Positions 17,179 through 24,678 of a DNA stretch of 64,000 nt are shown here, one piece after another (positions within the stretch are counted from its first letter, which is position 1; each line of letters begins with the position of its first letter). The translations under genes and the position numbers were made by a program. Below the pieces are notes generated by a model, which was not told the origin of the DNA, ran no database searches, and was given only the letters and a program-made list of their open reading frames with translations. The stretch spans positions 1 through 64,000 of the forward strand of contig JAFGQI010000112.1 in the NCBI GenBank assembly GCA_016935755.1, given 5' to 3'. Source of the stretch: Anaerolineales bacterium. Lineage in GTDB: Bacteria; Chloroflexota; Anaerolineae; Anaerolineales; UBA4823.

Positions 17179-18969
17179 CTAATCGATTTCCAGAACCTGC
17201 GCCAGAAAAGCCAGCCGGCGAAGCTCGCTGTCAATCACGTTTTCGATTTTCAAGAAGGCATGCCCTTCATCCGGGTAGAGAATTAAATCCACCGGTTTGC
17301 CCAGGGCCTGGAGGGCTTCCTGGGCGGCCAGCGACTCGCTGGCGGGGCAGCGTGGGTCATTGGCGCCGCAAATCAGCTGCACTGGCGCCTGCAGGCGATC
17401 CAGGAAGAAAAACGGCGAGCGTGTATGCCAGAGGTCGTGATTTTCTTGGGGGTCGCCAAAGTTCTCAATATCCCAGTGCTGCAGATCTTCCCGCGAATTT
17501 GCATGTGAGGTGAACCAGTTCAGGAAGGGCACGACCGCGGAACCAGACGCCCATCGATCCGGGAATTGGGTCAGGCAGGTCATGGTCAGGTAGCCGCCGT
17601 GGCTGCGGCCCGTGACGGCAATCCGCCTCGGGTCTACCAACCCCTGCCGAATGAGATAATCCGCTCCGGCAACCACATCTTGTGTATCCACCCCGCCCAG
17701 GTCGAAACGATTGGCGAGCTGCCAACTTCGCCCATAACCGGACGAACCACGGTAGTTGGGAGCCAACACCACCCAGCCGCGGCTGACCATGTGCTGCATG
17801 ATCGGATACCACAGGAACTGGAACAACCAGGTCGGACCGCCGTGAATGATCACCACGCCCGGCGGGCGGCTGCCGCCCTGGGGCGGCTGAAAGAGCAGCG
17901 CGGGGACCTTTTCTCCATCCATGCCCGGATATTCCACAGCAGTGGGCATAGTGAACAAACTGGTTGGCGCGTCCGAGGGCAAGGAGTGGGTCAATTGGCG
18001 CAGGCTGCCATCTGCGATTGAGTACAGCCATAGATCATCTGGCATACATGGGTTGTCGAAGACAAATGCTACTGCTTTCCCATCCGGGGTAAACTTCGGC
18101 AGATAATGGACTCCGGCTCCTGCCTGGATCCGGCAGAATTTCCTCGTATGCCGATCGAATAACTCCAGCCAGGTGATTTCGCCCTGGCTGTGGACATAGA
18201 CCAGCCAGCGCCCATCAGGAGACCAGTGGGGGAAAGATTTGTCCCCCTTCCCTGAAGTCACCCAGGTGAGGTCTCTATTTTCCAAATCGTAGATGCCAAT
18301 ATCATAAAAGCCATGTATATCTGAAGCAAAGGCGACCTGCCGGCTGTCGGGTGACCAGTAGGCGCTGCGAGCGTTGAGCGCGCCAGACTGGTCGGAGAGG
18401 TGCTGGATTTCTCCACCCTCAACCGGGGCAATAAAGACGCCATAATCCTGCCCATGTGTTTCTGCTGTTATTAACAGCCAGCGACTATCTGGCGACCAGC
18501 GCACGCCCACCTGAGGATGAGAGATGCTCAGAACCAAACGCGCCGTTCCTCCCGAGGCGGGCATGATGTAGGTATCAAAAACTCCCGATCGATCGGAGAT
18601 AAATGCCAGCCAGGCGCTGTCTGGCGACCAGCTGTAGCTGGGCTGCAGCGCCCCCGGCTCATCCTGGGTCAGGTTGGTTATCTGGCTTGATGATAGATGG
18701 CGAGTAATAAGACTGAAGCGCTCCCCGCCATCGAAGTCGACCACATATGCCAGGTATGTCCCATCTGGGCTGTAGCGCGGGGCGAACTTTCCGCCCGGCC
18801 CTTGCGTCACCTGCTGGGGAATAGCAGAACCATCCAGGAGGACTTCATAGATTTCCCATTGGCCAGTCTTGTTCCAGGAAAAAGCTGCTTTTAGGCCATC
18901 GGGGGAGATACTGAAACCCTGCTCGGGATCTACACAGGGGAGGCGGAGCAGCCACTCCAGGTCTATCAT
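17179..18969 (-). CDS. S9-family prolyl oligopeptidase / acylaminoacyl peptidase
   Basis: A 596-aa serine peptidase: an N-terminal propeller of PD40 repeats (residues about 15-320, for example ISPDGLKAAFSW, YSPDGTYLAYVV, WSPDSRWLLIT) and an alpha/beta-hydrolase domain. The oxyanion HGG is at about 375, the nucleophile Ser456 in GRSHGGY, the Asp in GANDPRCP and the His in DEGHAFL. No signal peptide, so it acts on short peptides in the cytoplasm. It overlaps the upstream mttB by ATGA and is followed by another mttB after 9 nt, so it belongs to the demethylation locus, perhaps releasing or processing an N-methylated substrate. Confidence 0.88.
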   Translation of the reverse strand: MIDLEWLLRLPCVDPEQGFSISPDGLKAAFSWNKTGQWEIYEVLLDGSAIPQQVTQGPGGKFAPRYSPDGTYLAYVVDFDGGERFSLITRHLSSSQITNLTQDEPGALQPSYSWSPDSAWLAFISDRSGVFDTYIMPASGGTARLVLSISHPQVGVRWSPDSRWLLITAETHGQDYGVFIAPVEGGEIQHLSDQSGALNARSAYWSPDSRQVAFASDIHGFYDIGIYDLENRDLTWVTSGKGDKSFPHWSPDGRWLVYVHSQGEITWLELFDRHTRKFCRIQAGAGVHYLPKFTPDGKAVAFVFDNPCMPDDLWLYSIADGSLRQLTHSLPSDAPTSLFTMPTAVEYPGMDGEKVPALLFQPPQGGSRPPGVVIIHGGPTWLFQFLWYPIMQHMVSRGWVVLAPNYRGSSGYGRSWQLANRFDLGGVDTQDVVAGADYLIRQGLVDPRRIAVTGRSHGGYLTMTCLTQFPDRWASGSAVVPFLNWFTSHANSREDLQHWDIENFGDPQENHDLWHTRSPFFFLDRLQAPVQLICGANDPRCPASESLAAQEALQALGKPVDLILYPDEGHAFLKIENVIDSELRRLAFLAQVLEID

Positions 18970-20450
18970 GGGATGGATTCTTCCTTTCCAATATCTGGCA
19001 TCTTCGCCATGCCCGCTTCTTCGGCCAGGCGCTGAATCATTTTAATCAGCTCATTTTGCTGATCCGAGGGCAGGCGAGGCGGTTGGTACTGCTCCAGCAG
19101 ACTGCTGGCGCGCTGCCTGGCGCGGGCAAATGTATCCAGCCTGCCTTCCTGCTGCCAGCCGCGAATCGAGTCGCGATCGATCACTGCGGAGGGGAGATAC
19201 TGTTCTAACGGGAACAGCTGGCGAGTAGCCTTCTGTTTGAGAAACTCGCCCTTGAACTGGATGCCGGCGAACATTTCCAGGGCCAACGTATCGGTGCGCA
19301 CCTGCATGCCAGCTAACAACCGTTTTACCATGGCGATTGCTTCGGCATCCACCACCAGTTTTTCAGCGCTCTGGCAGGCCAAAAAGTCCAGCATACCCGC
19401 GCCTGAGATCATATTGATGCCAGCCAAAGCTCCCACCAGCGCGGTCATGCCGCTCTCCATGCCAGCCTGAGCATCGACAACCTTGGCATCGCTGGCGCCC
19501 AGGTAGGTGTGCGTGGGCAGTCCCAGAGACTTACCCACCTGAGCATAAGCCGCATCAATCATTGCCGTCTCAATCGCGCCCATCGGGGTAGTGCCTTTGC
19601 GCATGTCGAAGATCGCTGGTGCGCCGCCCCACACAATGGGCGCTCCCGGCCTGGCAAGCTGGTGGATGGCGATCCCGCTGAGACACTCCGCGGCATGCTG
19701 CACGACAGAGCCTAACAGCGTCACCGGCGCGGCAGCGCCGGCCAGAGGCATGGACACGATTTGCGCTGGCACACCCGCCCTGGCTAACTCGATCAGGTTC
19801 TCTGCGCCGAATGCGGACCAGATCAGGGGGGGGGAAGGGCAGACGTCGAAGACCGCCTGGGGCTTCTCCGCCAGGGAGGCGCGCCCACCGGCAAAGATCG
19901 CCAGCATATCGATCATATACTGTAAAGTGGAAACCGAAAATGCCCCAGTAACGATCGGCTTGGAAGAGAACATCAGTACCAGGTACAGGCGATACAGGTC
20001 GCCTATCGCCTTAGGCACCTCGTTGCATACTACCGCTGTGGACTGGGCGTCGTACTGCGGGAGCATTTCGGTAATTTTGATCAAGCGGATCAGGTCAGGG
20101 GTATAAGATGGCTTATGCTCCAGTGTCTGCGGGTCGAGAATATGCACTCCCGAGGAGCCTGGGTCGAAGTGAACTGCATCCCCCCCATAATTCACCACCG
20201 GCTCCCCGAGGCGATTATACAGAAAAAACTGGTGGGGCGCGGTCTCTAAGGCGCGAGCCACCACTGTGTCGGGGATCTTGGCTACTTCGCTGGTCTCATC
20301 CACCTGGGCGCCTGCAGCGGCCAGCAGTTCCCTGGCCCGCGGTGATTGAACCTTGATGCCCGGCGACATCATCAACTGGTAGGCCTCATCCAGGATGCGC
20401 TGTACCATTTCTGTTGACAGCAGTTCGATTTTAGGTTGAATTGCGCTCAT
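18966..20450 (-). CDS. MttB-family (trimethylamine methyltransferase superfamily) protein, copy 2
   Basis: A 494-aa non-pyrrolysine MttB homologue. It probably transfers a methyl group from a quaternary amine or other N-methyl compound to the corrinoid protein encoded two genes upstream. Family landmarks: LSTEMVQRILDEAYQLM near the N-terminus, the CPSPPLIWSAFGAENLIELARAGVP segment in the middle, and YLGASDAKVVDAQAGMES. The start at 20450 forms an ATGA overlap with the upstream mttB; the frame is open to 20597 but that extension lies over the neighbour. A run of nine C residues on the coding strand (about 19827-19835) encodes SPPL and could be slippage-prone. Confidence 0.85.
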   Translation of the reverse strand: MSAIQPKIELLSTEMVQRILDEAYQLMMSPGIKVQSPRARELLAAAGAQVDETSEVAKIPDTVVARALETAPHQFFLYNRLGEPVVNYGGDAVHFDPGSSGVHILDPQTLEHKPSYTPDLIRLIKITEMLPQYDAQSTAVVCNEVPKAIGDLYRLYLVLMFSSKPIVTGAFSVSTLQYMIDMLAIFAGGRASLAEKPQAVFDVCPSPPLIWSAFGAENLIELARAGVPAQIVSMPLAGAAAPVTLLGSVVQHAAECLSGIAIHQLARPGAPIVWGGAPAIFDMRKGTTPMGAIETAMIDAAYAQVGKSLGLPTHTYLGASDAKVVDAQAGMESGMTALVGALAGINMISGAGMLDFLACQSAEKLVVDAEAIAMVKRLLAGMQVRTDTLALEMFAGIQFKGEFLKQKATRQLFPLEQYLPSAVIDRDSIRGWQQEGRLDTFARARQRASSLLEQYQPPRLPSDQQNELIKMIQRLAEEAGMAKMPDIGKEESIP

Positions 20451-21922
20451 GCAGACGGCTCCTTCTCTGCTGCAGCGATGATCTGTTGAAGCTCGCGCGA
20501 CAGCGAAAGATCTAAAGAATCGGGTTGGTGGGATGTCAGAATCTGTCTGGCCCTGGCGAGAGCCCATTCCCGCGCCCCATCTCGCTTCTCTTCCCATATG
20601 TTGTATGGGCGGCGATCCATATACTGCGGGGTGAACAAATCGCGCATGTGCTGGCGGGTGTGCTTTTGAGAGAGGAAGTTGCCTCCTGGACCGACCGCGC
20701 GGATGGCATCTAACGCCAGGGTGTCCTGGTTGACCGGGATGCCCTGCATCATTTTATGCACAAGGCTGTAAATTTCGCAGTCCATCAGCATCTGTTCATA
20801 AGACCAGATGCGGCTGCCATGCAAGAAACCCACGCCCAGGAGCATATCTGACATCACTACACAAGCCATGAAAGTCGAGAGGCTGTTTTCCACCCCCGCC
20901 TGCCAATTAGCCTCTTTAGCGCCGGTAGCAAACGAACCCATTGAGAGGGGGATGTTGTAGTAATCTGCCAGGATGTTGGTTGCTGCGCCGAATAGAAAAT
21001 CCTCTGGCCCACCGCCGGTGTATACTCCGCTGCGCGGGTCAGAGGCCGTTTGGGCAGCCGCATAAAACACTGGAGCGCCTGGGAAAGCCAGCTGGATCAG
21101 TGCAGTGGCGCTGATCACTTCTGCGTTGCCCACTGCCAACGTGCCCGCCAGAGTCGCCGGGCCGGTGGTCATAGCAGCTGTCATGGTCATGAAACCGGTT
21201 GGGATGCCAGCCTCTGCCACGATCAGCGCCGCCTCCAGACTGCCGCCATCATGGCCCAACGGTGGGGCGGTGCACTGCATGATCGAGAGCACCGGGCGCT
21301 TGCGCAGCGCTTCTCTGCCGCCAGCAATTGCCGCGGCCATTTCTACCGCGGCGCGTGCTTCCCGCTCGGAATAGACACTTTCCGTTTGCACATGCTTGGT
21401 TGAATTTTCCCAAACCGCAGCCAGCTCGTGCAGACCGCGGCTGTGTGGAGGGCAGTCCTGGGCGGATAAAGCCACCCAATGAAAGGCGATCTCCTCCAGG
21501 TGGTCGGCGATGCGGGCAATATCCGCCACGTCCTGTAAAGCCGATCTGCGCCTCAATCCGGTCTGAATATCGATGATCTCGACGCCGCAGCCATCTGTAC
21601 CCAGGTACACATGATTTCCATCTAGTGGTAAGTCCTGGTCCGGCTGGCGAGCAGCCAGAGTATATGCTGGCGGGGCGCTCTTGAGCGCCTGCTCAATGAT
21701 CTGCCCCGGAACCTTGACAATGGAGGTTGCTCGATCCACACTGGCGCCATGCGCCTGCCAGATATCCAGGGCGCGCGGCGAGGGGAAGCGCACACCAATA
21801 TTTTCAATGATATCGAGGGTGGCGGTATGGAGCCGCTGGATGTCTTCAGCGCTGAACAGGTTCAGGCTGAGCGCTGGATTGGTGATGGTTTTAATTTTGC
21901 CAGTCACAGTTGTACCTATCAC
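20447..21922 (-). CDS. MttB-family (trimethylamine methyltransferase superfamily) protein, copy 1
   Basis: A 491-aa non-pyrrolysine MttB homologue next to the corrinoid protein, so the most likely direct methyl donor partner. Landmarks: LFSAEDIQRLHTATLDIIENIGVRF at the N-terminus, RPVLSIMQCTAPPLGHDGG in the barrel, and NFLSQKHTRQHM near the C-terminus. The start is taken as the GTG at 21922, which overlaps the TGA of the corrinoid gene (GTGA); upstream in-frame sequence lies inside that gene. Its stop overlaps the next mttB. Substrate unknown; glycine betaine, proline betaine, carnitine and related compounds are candidates. Confidence 0.85.
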   Translation of the reverse strand: MIGTTVTGKIKTITNPALSLNLFSAEDIQRLHTATLDIIENIGVRFPSPRALDIWQAHGASVDRATSIVKVPGQIIEQALKSAPPAYTLAARQPDQDLPLDGNHVYLGTDGCGVEIIDIQTGLRRRSALQDVADIARIADHLEEIAFHWVALSAQDCPPHSRGLHELAAVWENSTKHVQTESVYSEREARAAVEMAAAIAGGREALRKRPVLSIMQCTAPPLGHDGGSLEAALIVAEAGIPTGFMTMTAAMTTGPATLAGTLAVGNAEVISATALIQLAFPGAPVFYAAAQTASDPRSGVYTGGGPEDFLFGAATNILADYYNIPLSMGSFATGAKEANWQAGVENSLSTFMACVVMSDMLLGVGFLHGSRIWSYEQMLMDCEIYSLVHKMMQGIPVNQDTLALDAIRAVGPGGNFLSQKHTRQHMRDLFTPQYMDRRPYNIWEEKRDGAREWALARARQILTSHQPDSLDLSLSRELQQIIAAAEKEPSA

Positions 21923-22566
21923 GCGCCTACCAACTGCTTGGCAACCTGTACAGCCCCGATAGCATCCTCGCTGTAACCATCCGCCCCGATCTCTTTGACC
22001 CATTCGCTGGTGACAGGCGCGCCGCCCACCATAACTTTGATCCTGGGGCGCAGGCCCATGTCGTCCAAAGCCTCGACCACATCGCGCTGGCGCACCATGG
22101 TGGTGGTCAGCAGGGCGCTGACGGCGACAATGTCGGCCTCTACCTCGCGGGCCTTCTCAATGATTTTAGTCACCGGGACATCCACCCCCAGATCGTAGAC
22201 CTTAAAGCCAGCTGCGGAGAGCATGGTTCCCACCAGGGTTTTACCAATGTCGTGAATATCGCCATGGATGGTAGCCAGCACAACTTTGCCAAAGACCTGG
22301 CGCTGTGTGCCGCGCCGGGCCATTTCTGGCTCCAGGGTGCTCACTGCGATTTTCATCGCCTCACCTGCCATGACCAGCTCGGGCAGGAAAGCATTGCCGC
22401 AGCTGAACTCATCACCTACGTGATTCACACCAATCACAAACCCCTGGTTAATTGCCTCCAGAGGGTCGATGCCCAGTTCAATGGCTTGATTAGCCAGTTT
22501 TTCGGCTGCCTCAGCATCCCCATCAATGATGCATTGCGCCATAGCTTGGAACAATTCGGTATGCAT
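21919..22566 (-). CDS. Corrinoid protein (B12-binding methyltransferase cognate protein)
   Basis: A 215-aa MtbC/MtgC-like corrinoid protein. The N-terminal helical cap spans about residues 1-85 and the Rossmann-like B12-binding domain about 90-215. The lower axial ligand is His105 in HGDIHDIGK (the DxHxxG motif), with SALLTTT and VGGAPVT further along, as in methionine-synthase-type cobalamin domains. It would carry the methyl group between the MttB proteins and an acceptor enzyme. It starts 18 nt after the GntR gene and overlaps the first mttB by GTGA. Having a single corrinoid protein for three MttB proteins suggests it is shared. Confidence 0.92.
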   Translation of the reverse strand: MHTELFQAMAQCIIDGDAEAAEKLANQAIELGIDPLEAINQGFVIGVNHVGDEFSCGNAFLPELVMAGEAMKIAVSTLEPEMARRGTQRQVFGKVVLATIHGDIHDIGKTLVGTMLSAAGFKVYDLGVDVPVTKIIEKAREVEADIVAVSALLTTTMVRQRDVVEALDDMGLRPRIKVMVGGAPVTSEWVKEIGADGYSEDAIGAVQVAKQLVGA

Positions 22567-22584
22567 AGTTCTTCTCCTAAATGA

Positions 22585-23355
22585 TTATCTGAATTTCATC
22601 TCTGAATGGCCTGTCGCCAGCAGCGGAGCAATCTGCTGCTCGATTTTCTGAACCAGGCTGGCAGGAATGCGTAAGAAATCGACCAATTCCCGGCCCAGAT
22701 TGTGGATATGTTCAAGTGTATGTTGAGCCGCAAGTTCAGCTTTATGGTCGGCGATAGCATCGAAAATCGCCTGGTGCTCAAGATATTCCTTTTCCAGGCT
22801 GGATTCTAGCAGTTCGGGATGTCGGAACATATACTCGTACAGCATCCAATCGGGGAATATATTTGAGGTCATCTGGTAGAGCTTGGTCAGGAGCAGGCTT
22901 CCGCTCGATTCGGCGATTGTCAGGTGGAACATTTTATTCAGCTGACGCTGGCTGGACATATCATCCAGGGTGACCAGGGGTCGGGTTTTAGCGACGATCT
23001 CCGCCATAACCATAAGCTGATCCTGGGAAGCGTTGTGGGCAGCCAGGCGCGCAGCCGCGCTTTCCATCAGCAAGCGCATGGCATAGGAATCTACAATTTG
23101 CTCTGGGGTCGGCTCGGGGACGCGCACACCGCGGTAGGGCACGCGTTCAGCTAAGCCCACAGAAACCAATAAATCCAGCGCCTCGCGCACCGGCGTTTGA
23201 CTGACTCCCAGCAAGCTGGAGATCTCTTCCTGCCTGAGCCATTCGCCGGGGGCATACTTGCCAGCTACAATGCGCTTGTGAAGGAACTCAAAGACCTCAC
23301 CCTTCAAAGAACGTTTTTGAACCAGCTCGCGATCGTCGTCTTCAAACGTACCCAT
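22585..23355 (-). CDS. GntR-family transcriptional regulator (FCD/FadR subfamily)
   Basis: A 256-aa regulator. The winged helix at about residues 15-80 has GKYAPGEWLRQEEISSLLGVSQTPVREAL, a classic GntR recognition region, and the helical FCD effector domain follows (LLMESAAARLAA...). It heads the corrinoid/MttB operon and likely represses it until the substrate or a metabolite binds. The ATG at 23355 follows AAAGGGGAC by about 10 nt; upstream ATGs at 23382 and an extended frame to 23475 have weaker sites and would include the promoter region. Palindromes in its own promoter suggest autoregulation. Confidence 0.88.
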   Translation of the reverse strand: MGTFEDDDRELVQKRSLKGEVFEFLHKRIVAGKYAPGEWLRQEEISSLLGVSQTPVREALDLLVSVGLAERVPYRGVRVPEPTPEQIVDSYAMRLLMESAAARLAAHNASQDQLMVMAEIVAKTRPLVTLDDMSSQRQLNKMFHLTIAESSGSLLLTKLYQMTSNIFPDWMLYEYMFRHPELLESSLEKEYLEHQAIFDAIADHKAELAAQHTLEHIHNLGRELVDFLRIPASLVQKIEQQIAPLLATGHSEMKFR

Positions 23356-23407
23356 CACCAGGGAGTCCCCTTTCACCACCATTTTCTCTAACCACACGCC
23401 AGGGATT

Positions 23408-23447
23408 ATGTATAATACATTATATATAATATGTGGGATAAAGTAAA
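23408..23447 (-). promoter_or_regulatory. Promoter and palindromic operators of the demethylation locus
   Basis: On the minus strand: TTTACT (23442-23447), 17-bp spacer, TATAAT (23419-23424). Palindrome ATGTAT-A-ATACAT (23408-23420) covers the expected transcription start, and a second palindrome ATTATATATAAT (23419-23430) overlaps the -10. The TGTAT-n-ATACA shape is like FadR-type GntR operators, so the GntR protein encoded next probably binds here. Confidence 0.65.
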
Positions 23448-23527
23448 GTAAAATATAGCCGCGGTAATGAAACATATCGGCTGCAAATACGTAAACAATT
23501 TACAGAGCACTATCAGCATGGGAAACA

Positions 23528-24673
23528 ATGGCAAAAACATCTGACCTGATGAACACCTGGAAAAACATCCAGGAGATTGATTTGCGGCCGCTGCAGCAGC
23601 AGGCCCTGAATGGCATCAAAGTGGCTATCGTTGGCGACCCAGGCTCTGGTCGGTCAACGCTCGCCAGCCAGATGCGCCGCGACCCCGCTCGCTCTCACCT
23701 GGAAACTGATACACCGATGCTGATCCTGGATTTGGAAGCAGCCAGAGGTCCTTTTGAAGTTGATCTGATCATCCTGATGATCGACAGCCGGAAACAAGAT
23801 ATCTCCCGGGAAAAGGAACTGGCGCTGGGTTGGGCAAACACGGGCAAAAAAGTGCTTGTATTTGAGAATCTGTTTGAAGAACCGAGCGGATCGACCGCCA
23901 TCATCCCGTGGCAGGCCTGGAAGAGACGTCGGGTAGTGTGCGGTTCCGTGCTGGACGATGGTTTTCTGACGGCGAAATTCGCCCCTGCCGTGATCGACCT
24001 GGTGCCAAATCAGGTCTTGGGTCTGGGCAGGGCTTTCCCCTTGTTCCGCGTCCCTGCTGCCCATTATCTGATCAATGACACCTGTCTCTCGAACGCAGCC
24101 TATTCTTTAAGCACCGGCATGGCTGAGATTGTGCCGGTTTTTGATGTGCCGCTCAATTTGGCGGATATGCTCGTCCTGACCAAGACCCAGGCTTACCTGG
24201 TGTACAAACTCGGGCTGACGCTGGGTTTTTCGACCCGCTGGCAGGATTACGTGGCAGAGTTTGGGAGCGTCCTGGGGAGCGGCTTCCTCTGGCGCCAGCT
24301 GGCCCGCAGCCTGGTTGGGCTGATCCCAGTCTGGGGCATCGTACCAAAAGTGGCGGTTGCGTATGCAGGCACCTACGTGGTGGGCAACACCATTTTACAA
24401 TGGTACCTGACTGGACGTCATATATCCACACGCCAGATGCGAGAATTATATACACAGGCTTTCGCGCGCGGCAAGCATATTGCCAGCAGCCTGGCAAAAC
24501 GCCTGCCTCATCCTCGGCTGCCGAAAGTGCGGCTGCCGCGGCCCCAATTACCCAGCCGCAAACCGCGCCAGCTGCCTGCCCCACCAGAGCTTCATAAATG
24601 CCCTGCTTGTGGTCAGTCCAGCGCGGCTGATGCGAGTTTCTGCCAGTATTGTGGCAAAGCCTTCTCCGAATGA
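23528..24673 (+). CDS. P-loop / DUF697 / zinc-ribbon protein
   Basis: A 381-aa protein with an unusual combination. Residues 30-44 hold a P-loop-like motif GDPGSGRST in which the invariant Walker A Lys is Arg42; residues 60-160 resemble a GTPase fold (LIILMIDSRKQD). Residues about 190-310 match DUF697 (PVFDVPLNLADMLVLTKTQAYLVYKLG) with two hydrophobic segments. A basic Pro/Arg/Leu linker leads to a C-terminal zinc ribbon (Cys358, 361, 372, 375). Probably membrane-associated; nucleotide hydrolysis is doubtful. Divergent from the GntR gene and convergent with a kinase gene (5-nt gap between stops). Confidence 0.7.
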   Translation: MAKTSDLMNTWKNIQEIDLRPLQQQALNGIKVAIVGDPGSGRSTLASQMRRDPARSHLETDTPMLILDLEAARGPFEVDLIILMIDSRKQDISREKELALGWANTGKKVLVFENLFEEPSGSTAIIPWQAWKRRRVVCGSVLDDGFLTAKFAPAVIDLVPNQVLGLGRAFPLFRVPAAHYLINDTCLSNAAYSLSTGMAEIVPVFDVPLNLADMLVLTKTQAYLVYKLGLTLGFSTRWQDYVAEFGSVLGSGFLWRQLARSLVGLIPVWGIVPKVAVAYAGTYVVGNTILQWYLTGRHISTRQMRELYTQAFARGKHIASSLAKRLPHPRLPKVRLPRPQLPSRKPRQLPAPPELHKCPACGQSSAADASFCQYCGKAFSE

Positions 24674-24678
24674 TCTGC

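Noticed and set aside
15754-21922. Possible pyrrolysine-containing MttB genes
   Set aside because: All three frames are open without in-frame UAG, so there is no pyrrolysine codon to read.
24674-24678. Overlapping convergent ends as a sense/antisense control element
   Set aside because: The stops are 5 nt apart with no terminator, but this is common in compact genomes and nothing else supports regulation.
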